A DNA stretch of 11,083 nt, taken from the NCBI GenBank assembly GCA_036390755.1, contig DASWBH010000266.1, positions 1 to 11,083 on the forward strand. The letters are read 5' to 3'. Source of the DNA: DASVHS01 sp036390755 (GTDB lineage Bacteria; Acidobacteriota; Thermoanaerobaculia; Gp7-AA8). The first letter of the stretch is position 1. Every line of letters starts with the position of its first letter. A program made the position numbers and the translations under genes. Positions 5,856-11,083 of this stretch are shown here, piece after piece. Under the pieces are notes generated by a model. That model was not told where the DNA came from, did no database searches, and saw only the letters and a program-made list of their open reading frames with translations.

Positions 5856-7952
5856 TTACTCCGTCACGACCGTGATCGAATGCGGCGGCAGCGTGATGCG
5901 CCTTATCGGATTCATCACGCGCGTCACCGGCGGCAGGTCGCGCACCGGCCGGCCATTCTCGCCGTCCGCGCGCCACTCATATTGCGCGGGCGAGTACTCC
6001 GTCACGCGCACCTCGCCGCTGAGCGTGCGGCCGTCGCCGAAGACGATCGAGAGCGGCGGGCTCGCAGTCGCGCTCCGGTTCGTCAGCATCACGCTCCAGC
6101 GGCCATCCGGCCGGCGAAGCACGTAAGCACCGATGTTGCGCGCGTCACGAACATGCGCGCGATACATCTGCTGCTCGCCTGACCGCGCGCTCCACTCGTG
6201 GGTAATCATCCACGCGGCCCAGTACGCCGGGAGTTTGTAGCGGACCCGATGCTGCTCGTCGGACAGAAACGGCGTCAGGTTCCCCCACGTGGGACAGCGA
6301 AGCTCGCGCAGCAGCACGTCGGGCTCGTACGTGTAGAAGTACGCGGCCGAGCCTCCTTCGCTCAGGAACTGCCCGATGAAATCGGCGTCGACGATCGCGG
6401 CGTAGAGCTCGACCTCGGCCTGCCCGGTGTACGACGAATACCCGTATTCCGTCGCGATCCACGGAATCGACTCCGGGACGCCTTCGCGCCGCCACCGCGC
6501 GAGCACCGAAGCGAGCAGCGCCGGCTGGCGCTCGATCTGCGGCTGCGGCGGCCGGCAAAGATCGTCGAACGGGTACCACTCGAACGAGAAGAAGGAAAAG
6601 TCGGCGAGCTGATCGTGCGCGCGGAGGTCGGCGAGGAAGCGCGTCACCCATGCCGTGCCCGCATGGCCGTCGCGCCAGAACGACACGAAGTTCGCGGTGC
6701 TCTGAAATGCGGGTCCGCCGAGGCGAAGTGAAGGATCGACGCGGTGAATCGCGCGTGCGTACTGCCGGTAAAACGCGGCGTAATCCTCCGGCGAGGCGTT
6801 CTGGCCGTCGGGCTCCTCCCCCATCTCGATCTGCGAGACCGGGTAGCCGCGCGCGCGGAGGTACCGGACCTCGGCCGCGGCGTCGTCCGGGATGCCGTAC
6901 GAGAGCGCGACAGGCGTAAGCAACGGCCGCCCGCGCGTGAGACCCGTCGCGAAGAGCGCGTCGAAGCCGAGTTGCTCGTCATCTTCATCGATGTCGGTTG
7001 CTCGATGCCAGGGATCGGTCGACGACACCCAGATGACCGTCTGCGCCGCGCGCGTGGTGCCGTGGCGCACGAGATCGTGGAAGCCGCGGTCGTCGATCAT
7101 GCCGGCGGACAGTTCGCGGACGGCGAAGCCGATCGAATCACGAACGTCTTCCGACGCGCCGCCTGTCGTCTTCGATGAGTCGAGCATCAGAATGCGAATC
7201 CAGCGCGCCTCCACGCTGCGCGCGCTGAGCCGGCGCGTCTCGACGCCGCCCACACCTTCGTCATCGCGACCATCCTCGAAGTCGATCCAATCGCCTTCGG
7301 CCGGACTCCCGATGGCGTCCTCACCGTTCCACCATTGCACGCGATACGAAGTTGCGTACGGATTGCCCCAGTCGATGCGCAGCGCGTTGACGCGCTCGAC
7401 GCGTCCGAAGTCGACGACGATCCACTGCGGATGCGGCTCGCCTGCGAACGCCTCGCCGAGATAGGGATTGCTCTTCCAGAAAGTCGACGGATCGCCGTCA
7501 TCGATGCGCGAGTAACCGTCGTTCGCTGCCTGATCGATCGTGTTGCCGCGGCGCGGCAGCCGATATCCGTAGCTGAGCGCGATCGGAGCTCCGAGGTCGG
7601 AGGAGGAGGTCCAGTAGCCCTGCTGGTGCTGGGGGTCGCTCCAGGTGCCGCGCGGATTCCAGTGCCACGCCTCGCAGGCGAGCTCGGTCACGAGCCGATA
7701 CGAAACCGGACCGAAGCCGATCGAGAGCATCTCCTCGATGTTCTCTTTCGTGAACGCCTGCGGAGTCTCGCCACGCGGATGCGCGTCGACAGTCGCGCCG
7801 AACGCGGTGGATGCGTTGAAGGAATGAAGAGGTCGTGCGGCGTCGATGATGACGGCCGGATGGCGAGGAACGAGTTGCGGGCTGCCAGTTGCCGGTCGCG
7901 GAGCCGCGAACAAGCAGCAACCGGCAACGAACAACCAGCAACGAACTTGCAT
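5856..7952 (-). CDS. Secreted clan-A-like glycoside hydrolase with an F5/8 type C (discoidin) domain
   Basis: 698 aa from ATG 7952; an upstream in-frame ATG at 7997 would give 713 aa. The start at 7952 is preferred because it begins a signal peptide directly (MQVRCWLFVAGCCLFAA, cleavage near ATG-S). Numbering below is from 7952. About residues 45-115 begin a (beta/alpha)8-like barrel. Residues ~135-285 form a discoidin-like, carbohydrate-binding module (RIDDGDPSTFWKSN, WIVVDFGRVERVNALRIDWG, ATSYRVQWW, WIRILMLDSS). The catalytic part then continues. E380 in EMGEEPDG is the likely acid/base, in a context like GH39/GH51-type enzymes (NEP motif, then YAAFYRQYARAIHRVDPSLRLGGPA). E502 in WIATEYGYSS is the likely nucleophile. 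The C-terminal ~100 residues (AYVLRRPDGRWSVMLTNRS ... LPPHSITVV) form a beta-sandwich as in these families. The exact GH family and substrate are not assignable by eye. It is a single-gene unit, tail-to-head with the receiver gene 51 bp away. Confidence 0.85.
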   Translation of the reverse strand: MQVRCWLFVAGCCLFAAPRPATGSPQLVPRHPAVIIDAARPLHSFNASTAFGATVDAHPRGETPQAFTKENIEEMLSIGFGPVSYRLVTELACEAWHWNPRGTWSDPQHQQGYWTSSSDLGAPIALSYGYRLPRRGNTIDQAANDGYSRIDDGDPSTFWKSNPYLGEAFAGEPHPQWIVVDFGRVERVNALRIDWGNPYATSYRVQWWNGEDAIGSPAEGDWIDFEDGRDDEGVGGVETRRLSARSVEARWIRILMLDSSKTTGGASEDVRDSIGFAVRELSAGMIDDRGFHDLVRHGTTRAAQTVIWVSSTDPWHRATDIDEDDEQLGFDALFATGLTRGRPLLTPVALSYGIPDDAAAEVRYLRARGYPVSQIEMGEEPDGQNASPEDYAAFYRQYARAIHRVDPSLRLGGPAFQSTANFVSFWRDGHAGTAWVTRFLADLRAHDQLADFSFFSFEWYPFDDLCRPPQPQIERQPALLASVLARWRREGVPESIPWIATEYGYSSYTGQAEVELYAAIVDADFIGQFLSEGGSAAYFYTYEPDVLLRELRCPTWGNLTPFLSDEQHRVRYKLPAYWAAWMITHEWSARSGEQQMYRAHVRDARNIGAYVLRRPDGRWSVMLTNRSATASPPLSIVFGDGRTLSGEVRVTEYSPAQYEWRADGENGRPVRDLPPVTRVMNPIRRITLPPHSITVVTE
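7881..7946. repeat. Repetitive, hairpin-rich tract within the glycosidase signal-peptide region
   Basis: GCAACGAAC occurs at 7924-7932 and 7938-7946 (14-bp period), preceded by related AGCAACC units. GTTGCCGG (7888-7895) is the inverse of CCGGCAAC (7921-7928), and inside it TCGCGG/CCGCGA form a second 6-bp stem. Low-complexity tracts of this kind are usually intergenic; here the tract encodes the hydrophobic core of the signal peptide. Confidence 0.55.
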
Positions 7953-8005
7953 GCGGCCTGACGGTCTCACGTACAAACCCGATTTCATCACGGCCACATC
8001 GTGAT

Positions 8006-8011
8006 AAGGAG
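8006..8011 (+). promoter_or_regulatory. Strong ribosome binding site AAGGAG for the 34-aa ORF
   Basis: AAGGAG lies 8 nt upstream of the GTG at 8020. It is the main evidence that this very short ORF is translated and that the cytochrome gene downstream is reached by coupling. Confidence 0.7.
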
Positions 8012-8019
8012 ATCAGAGA

Positions 8020-8124
8020 GTGTGGGTTCCCGCGGGTCTGATCCTCGTCGCCCTCGGCTTGTCGCTGTTCGCGATGTGGCTCGACGACGCGGAAAAGCGC
8101 ATCGCGATCAACGAGAAAATATGA
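8020..8124 (+). CDS. 34-aa single-helix membrane protein upstream of cytochrome c
   Basis: The product starts MWVPAGLILVALGLSLFAMW, one membrane helix (residues 3-20), and ends in a charged cytoplasmic-type tail (LDDAEKRIAINEKI). GTG start at 8020 with AAGGAG 8 nt upstream. The stop codon overlaps the start of the cytochrome gene (ATATGA, 4 bp), so the two are translationally coupled. No family is recognised. One-helix proteins of this size are common as small subunits or assembly factors of respiratory complexes, so a role as partner of the lipoprotein cytochrome is plausible but inferred from context only. The ORF is too short for many gene finders. Confidence 0.65.
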   Translation: MWVPAGLILVALGLSLFAMWLDDAEKRIAINEKI

Positions 8125-8492
8125 AACACGTGACGATACTCATCGCCATCCTGCTCCTCACCGGCTGCGAGAAGCGCTACGAAAAACCGGAGTCATCGCA
8201 AGCGACTGGAGGCGGCGACGAGCAGCACGGCAAGCAGCTGATCCAACAGTACGGCTGCCAGTCATGCCACACGATTCCGGGCGTTCAGGGTCCGAAGGGC
8301 GTCGTCGGCCCGCCCCTTCAGAAAATGGCCATGCGCGGCTACATCGCCGGGAAGGTGCCGAACACGCCTGCGAACATGATCCAGTGGCTGCAGAACCCGC
8401 AGACAATCGACCCGGGCAACGCGATGCCGAACCTCGGCGTCACGGCGAGCGACGCCAAAGACATCACCGCATATCTGTTTACGCTCAAGTGA
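8121..8492 (+). CDS. Monohaem cytochrome c lipoprotein
   Basis: 123 aa. Residues 1-16 are a lipoprotein signal peptide with lipobox LLTGC (Cys16), so the mature protein is tethered to a membrane facing the periplasm. After a flexible Ser/Gly-rich linker comes a class I cytochrome c domain. The haem site is C46-Q-S-C49-H50 and the axial methionine is M102 in GNAMPNLGV. GPPLQKMAMRGYIAGKVPNTPANMIQWLQNPQTIDPG between them is typical of cytochrome domains found with oxidases (caa3-type or free donors). It would carry single electrons to a terminal oxidase or another acceptor; none is encoded in the window. The ATG at 8121 is used: reading from 8001 adds 40 Arg-rich residues in front of a perfect lipobox, which is not credible. 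It is coupled to the 34-aa ORF by a 4-bp overlap. Confidence 0.92.
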   Translation: MKHVTILIAILLLTGCEKRYEKPESSQATGGGDEQHGKQLIQQYGCQSCHTIPGVQGPKGVVGPPLQKMAMRGYIAGKVPNTPANMIQWLQNPQTIDPGNAMPNLGVTASDAKDITAYLFTLK

Positions 8493-8554
8493 TGAGTATT
8501 CCGCCGGCGACGGAGCCTGGGGGCATCGCCGTTGCAAACCACTGAAAGGGCGCC

Positions 8555-9796
8555 GTGTCGTTTTACGTTCAGAAAACCCTCGCGCATGGTCCGATTCGTT
8601 TTGGCGTCTCGCCGCGGCAGGCGCTCGAAGAAATCGATTCCGATCCCGGTCTGAGCACCGGCCGGTCGGGCGAGTTTGTTCGCAAGCGGACTCACGGCTT
8701 CTTCTTCGCCGACATGCGGCCGATCGGCGCGCCGTCGCTGCCGTCGGCGCCCAGCATTCGTAATTCGACCTTCGCCGACACTTTGCGGGAGGGCGGAATC
8801 GGCTTCATCGTCCTGATGATCATCGGCGCGATTTTCATCCTCATCGGACTCTCGGTCATTGTGAGAAAGCCGGCCGCACGCGCCGGCGGCGTCTTCGAAG
8901 TCATCCTCGGCATCGCGATGATCGCGGCGCCGATCGTGCTGACGGCGAAGAAGCGGCACGGGATTCGACTGAACGAAGAAAAAGAGCGCGCCCAGCGCGA
9001 AGAGCGCGAAAGCAGGTTTCGCGCAATGCTCGAGGGATACGCGGCAGCGCTCGAAAAGCTGCGGCAGGATCCCAGCGATGCGAACTTCGCCGCCGTGACG
9101 CAGCAGCGCGAGCAGCTCGAGGTCCCGTACAAAGTGTGGTCGCAGCTCGCGAAGCGCACCGTCCTGCAAATCGGCTTCGATGCGCTGGCGCGCCTCACCC
9201 CGGCAAAATCAGAGGAAGTCTCCGCGCTGATGTCGCGCGCCGGCGATGCGGTCGGATTGATGCGTGAGGACGTCGCCGACACGAAGCTCGCTCTGTACAG
9301 CATTCTGGTCTGGCACCTTCTGGCCGACGACCGCCTGGGGACGGCGCAGAGCGAGCAGCTCGACGCTGTCCGACGCGGCTTCGGCATCAGCGAGGCGGAC
9401 GCACCCGAGGAGAAGCGGGCAGTCGATCAGTTCGGAATGCTGCGCGGGATGACGCGCAGCAACCTTCCCCGGACCGACTGCACGATCAAGCTGCAATTCC
9501 GCGAGCACTGCATCCATGCGACGCGCGGAACGCTGATGAGCGAGAAGGCCGTCGCGCGCGGAACGGGATCGCTGTTCATCACGAACAAGCGCGTCGTCAT
9601 CGACGTGCGGAAGGCGCTCGACGTCCCGCTGATGCAGATCGACGACGTCGAAGTCGACGCCGATCGCAATCTGCTCACGATCCGCGCCGCCAAGCCGCAG
9701 AAGCCGGTCACGATGCAGGTGGATCAGCCGATTTTCACGGGCGCGCTGATCGACCTGGCTACGTCGATCGACGAGCGGCCGCGCGGATTCGCATGA
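8555..9796 (+). CDS. DUF4236-like / two-helix / PH-like multidomain membrane protein, function unknown
   Basis: 413 aa from GTG 8555 with AAAGGG 5 nt upstream. Residues 2-53 (SFYVQKTLAHGPIRFGVSP ... RSGEFVRKRTHGFFFAD) resemble the DUF4236 domain, a short beta-rich N-terminal module of unknown role. Two membrane helices follow (about 81-103 and 112-130), then a charged coiled-coil (about 136-175; EEKERAQREERESRFRAMLE). Residues ~225-300 look like a TerB-type helical bundle (LYSILVWHLLADDRLGTAQSEQLDAVRRGFGIS). The C-terminal ~95 residues (from about 310) match the small PH-like/GRAM-type pattern TG-SLFITNKRVVIDVRK followed by IDDVEVDADRNLLTIRA. The soluble parts are probably cytosolic, so the protein may sense or scaffold at the inner membrane. 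It stands alone, 62 bp after the cytochrome gene. The domain calls are pattern-based and weakest for the TerB-like part. Confidence 0.8.
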   Translation: MSFYVQKTLAHGPIRFGVSPRQALEEIDSDPGLSTGRSGEFVRKRTHGFFFADMRPIGAPSLPSAPSIRNSTFADTLREGGIGFIVLMIIGAIFILIGLSVIVRKPAARAGGVFEVILGIAMIAAPIVLTAKKRHGIRLNEEKERAQREERESRFRAMLEGYAAALEKLRQDPSDANFAAVTQQREQLEVPYKVWSQLAKRTVLQIGFDALARLTPAKSEEVSALMSRAGDAVGLMREDVADTKLALYSILVWHLLADDRLGTAQSEQLDAVRRGFGISEADAPEEKRAVDQFGMLRGMTRSNLPRTDCTIKLQFREHCIHATRGTLMSEKAVARGTGSLFITNKRVVIDVRKALDVPLMQIDDVEVDADRNLLTIRAAKPQKPVTMQVDQPIFTGALIDLATSIDERPRGFA

Positions 9797-9811
9797 TCGT
9801 CATCGAGCGCA

Positions 9812-9904
9812 TGTCATTCTGAGCCGCGAAGACGGCGAAGAATCTGGGAGGGGGCGCGACTCCACCGCCCAGATTCTTCGCGCTCTGCGGCGCTCAGAAT
9901 GACA
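9812..9904. repeat. Inverted pair of a dispersed repeat (37-bp arms, mosaic)
   Basis: Left arm 9812-9848 begins TGTCATTCTGAG and ends CGAAGAATCTGGG. The right arm 9868-9904 is its inverse for the outer 12 and inner 13 bases, but the central 12 bases differ, and a 19-bp spacer separates the arms. It lies 15 bp after the stop of the 413-aa gene and could fold as a large hairpin, but no T-run follows. CATTCTGAG...GAAGAATCT is a sequence I recall as a common intergenic repeat in many GC-rich bacteria; not verified here. Confidence 0.7.
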
Positions 9905-9914
9905 GTGCGTCTTG

Positions 9915-9929
9915 GCGGCTCAGAATGAC
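9915..9929 (+). repeat. Third partial copy of the CTCAGAATGAC repeat end
   Basis: GCGGCTCAGAATGAC repeats, in the same direction, the end of the right arm of the neighbouring inverted pair (GCGGCGCTCAGAATGAC at 9887-9903), lacking two bases. This shows that the unit is repeated locally. 9930-9968 holds nothing recognisable. Confidence 0.6.
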
Positions 9930-9968
9930 TTCGTGAGGCGGCTCACTCACGCTGCAGCCACCGCGCTC

Positions 9969-9974
9969 TATCGT
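9969..9974 (+). promoter_or_regulatory. -10-like hexamer TATCGT before the small ORF at 9985
   Basis: TATCGT ends 10 nt before the ATG at 9985, matching the TANNNT spacing seen at other starts in this window that lack a Shine-Dalgarno. Weak on its own. Confidence 0.3.
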
Positions 9975-9984
9975 GGTCACGTCC

Positions 9985-10254
9985 ATGCGGTTTCTCCGGA
10001 AATTAATCGCCTTCGCGCTCTACGCGTCGGTCCTGGCGCCGATGACCGACTACAACCTGCCGTCCTGGGTGAAGGCAATCGAGGTCACCTCGACCGCGCT
10101 CGACAGGACGCTCCGCCGGCGCAAGTCGTCGCTCGAGAACGACCATTACGCGAGATTTCTCAAGCTGATGCACGCGCTCGACGCCCGGCAGGGCGACGTC
10201 ACCTGGCGGTGGCGCTCTTCTCGCCGGCGTGACATTCCTCACAAGGCCGCGTAG
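9985..10254 (+). CDS. Small hypothetical protein with one N-terminal hydrophobic segment
   Basis: 89 aa from ATG 9985. An N-terminal hydrophobic run (LRKLIAFALYASVLAP, residues 4-19) may be a signal anchor. It is followed by a soluble, basic part (TSTALDRTLRRRKSSLENDHYARFLKLMHALDA) and an Arg-rich tail that looks less protein-like. No family is recognised. There is no Shine-Dalgarno, but TATCGT lies 10 nt upstream. GTG at 9973 is an alternative start. It ends 46 bp before hypA, in the same direction. The middle looks like a genuine helix-forming protein; the tail could be read past a frameshift. Moderate to low confidence. Confidence 0.45.
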   Translation: MRFLRKLIAFALYASVLAPMTDYNLPSWVKAIEVTSTALDRTLRRRKSSLENDHYARFLKLMHALDARQGDVTWRWRSSRRRDIPHKAA

Positions 10255-10300
10255 GCCCCCTCACGGTTGTTTGTTCGCCCGCCGCTGATACTCAGCCGCG

Positions 10301-10549
10301 GTGCACGAGCTATCCATAGCCATGTCGGTGCTCGACAGCGTGCGCGCTGAGGTCGCGAAGCGGCCGGGAGCGCGGGCGATTGCGGTCGGATTGAGGATCG
10401 GCGACCTCGCCGGGCTCGATCCGGAGTCGCTGCGGTTCGGCTTCGAATGCCTCGTGACCGACAGCGACCTCGATCCGCTGCGCCTCGAGGTCGATTCCGT
10501 TACCGGCGATGCCCTCGACATCGCCTGGCTCGAGGTGGAGGAACCATGA
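10301..10549 (+). CDS. hypA: HypA-like nickel chaperone lacking the zinc-ribbon segment
   Basis: 82 aa from GTG 10301. HypA delivers nickel to [NiFe]-hydrogenase together with HypB. The N-terminus MHELSIAMSVLDSV is diagnostic, with His2 the nickel ligand, and the IGDLAGLDPESLRFGFECL block matches the family core. Typical HypA is about 113 aa and has a zinc ribbon with two CxxC pairs between the core and the final strand. Here LRLEVDSV passes directly into TGDALDIAWLEVEEP, which lines up with the normal last strand. About 30 residues, including all four zinc Cys, are absent; the only Cys is in FECL. The frame is intact, so this looks like an in-frame loss rather than a frameshift. There is no strong ribosome site. 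The gene overlaps hypB by 4 bp (ATGA), so they are coupled. Whether the protein still works is open. Confidence 0.85.
   Translation: MHELSIAMSVLDSVRAEVAKRPGARAIAVGLRIGDLAGLDPESLRFGFECLVTDSDLDPLRLEVDSVTGDALDIAWLEVEEP
10537..10541 (+). promoter_or_regulatory. Ribosome binding site GGAGG for hypB
   Basis: GGAGG lies 4 nt before the hypB ATG at 10546, inside the last codons of hypA. It supports independent as well as coupled translation of hypB. Confidence 0.6.
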
Positions 10550-11083
10550 CGACAGTGCTGGTGGAAAAGAAGGTCCTCAACGAGAACGCTCGCATCGCGG
10601 CAGAGCTGCGCGCGCAATTCGAGCGCTCCCACGTCGTGGTCGTGAACCTGATCAGCGCACCGGGCTCGGGCAAGACCCGCCTGCTCGAGCGCACGCTCGA
10701 GATGCTGCCGAAAGGCACGCGCGCCGCGGTGCTCACCGGCGACATCCAGACGGAAAAAGACGCCGAGAGGCTCGCGCGGTTCGGCTATCCGGTCCGTCAG
10801 ATCACGACCGGCGGAACATGCCACCTCGACGCGACAATGATCCGCCGCCACATCGAGGGCTGGAACCTCGCCGATCTCGACTATCTCTTCATCGAGAACG
10901 TCGGCAACCTCGTCTGCCCGTCGAGCTATGACCTCGGCGAAGAGGCGAAGATCGTTCTGCTCAGCGTCACGGAAGGCGAAGAGAAGCCGCTGAAGTACCC
11001 GTCGATCTTCTTCAAGTCGAAGCTCGTGCTGATCACGAAGACCGACCTGCTCCCGTACGTGCCGTTCAACCTCGAACAGGCCA
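10546..11083 (+). CDS. hypB: Hydrogenase maturation GTPase HypB, partial at the right edge
   Basis: 179 codons are present and the frame is still open at the window end. HypB is a SIMIBI-class GTPase that uses GTP hydrolysis to help insert nickel into the [NiFe]-hydrogenase large subunit. Visible motifs: P-loop APGSGKT (residues 38-44), GDIQTEKDAERL (66-76), the metal site at the dimer interface TCHLDA (C92, H93) with C124 in ENVGNLVCPSSYDLGEE, and base-recognition TKTD at 164-167. The N-terminus lacks the CxxCGC motif and the His-rich stretch found in some HypB proteins, so it would not store nickel. It is coupled to hypA by ATGA. More hyp genes, and possibly the hydrogenase, are expected to the right. 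Confidence 0.95.
   Translation, partial: MTTVLVEKKVLNENARIAAELRAQFERSHVVVVNLISAPGSGKTRLLERTLEMLPKGTRAAVLTGDIQTEKDAERLARFGYPVRQITTGGTCHLDATMIRRHIEGWNLADLDYLFIENVGNLVCPSSYDLGEEAKIVLLSVTEGEEKPLKYPSIFFKSKLVLITKTDLLPYVPFNLEQA

Noticed and set aside
8001..8120. N-terminal extension of the cytochrome gene from GTG 8001
   Set aside because: The added 40 residues are Arg-rich and would precede a perfect lipobox; the other frame of this stretch is a credible membrane peptide with a ribosome site.
8500..8554. Possible c-di-GMP (GEMM) riboswitch: GCAAACCACTGAAAGGG before the 413-aa gene
   Set aside because: Only the GCAAACC...GAAAG part resembles the motif. The required downstream CGCAAAGCC segment and the second helix are absent, and the sequence runs straight into the start codon.
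10509..10931. 140-codon plus-strand open frame over hypA/hypB
   Set aside because: Arg/His-rich shadow of hypB, which has the full set of GTPase motifs.
1..11083. CRISPR arrays, tRNA or rRNA genes, toxin-antitoxin pairs, phage genes
   Set aside because: I looked for regular direct repeats with spacers, tRNA-like cloverleaf arms, and small paired ORFs with known toxin motifs, and found none.

Overview
The window is GC-rich, densely coded bacterial DNA, with short intergenic gaps, several 4-bp ATGA overlaps and no RNA genes. The gene set is a beta-propeller S9 peptidase, a YkuE-type metallophosphoesterase, a class II-like sirtuin, stand-alone receiver domains, an F5/8-type-C glycosidase and a lipoprotein cytochrome c. 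Together with the base composition this suggests an uncultured, Gram-negative, soil or sediment type lineage such as Acidobacteriota. That assignment is inference from style; no marker gene is present.

Layout. 1-920 (-): N-terminal half of a secreted S9-family peptidase that runs off the left edge. 948-2881 (+): membrane-anchored metallophosphoesterase overlapping a putative outer-membrane beta-barrel gene by 4 bp. 2851-4947 (-): a run of receiver domain, ZIP metal transporter and sirtuin, with a 94-bp near-perfect palindromic element exactly filling the gap between ZIP stop and sirtuin start. 5062-5804 (-): a second stand-alone receiver, then a 79-aa unknown protein and a clear terminator. 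5856-7952 (-): secreted clan-A-like glycosidase carrying a discoidin domain. 8020-8492 (+): a 34-aa one-helix membrane protein overlapping a monohaem cytochrome c lipoprotein. 8555-9796 (+): DUF4236-like/two-helix/TerB-like/PH-like membrane protein. 9812-9929: dispersed-repeat copies in inverted orientation. 9985-10254 (+): uncertain small ORF. 10301-11083 (+): hypA and hypB (partial), the start of a [NiFe]-hydrogenase maturation cluster continuing to the right.

Most striking points. (1) The hypA product has lost exactly the zinc-ribbon segment (82 aa instead of about 113) but keeps the MHE nickel-binding N-terminus and is translationally coupled to an intact-looking hypB. (2) The 94-bp palindrome (33-bp perfect arms) supplies the whole 5' leader and part of the ATG of the sirtuin gene. 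(3) Four starts without a Shine-Dalgarno sequence have a TANNNT -10-like hexamer 9-10 nt upstream of the start codon. This suggests leaderless transcription, including one divergent pair sharing a 27-bp gap. (4) A 413-aa multi-domain membrane protein of unknown function has an unusual architecture.

No single cluster is clearly a new defence or biosynthetic system; this is mainly a mosaic of housekeeping and accessory genes.
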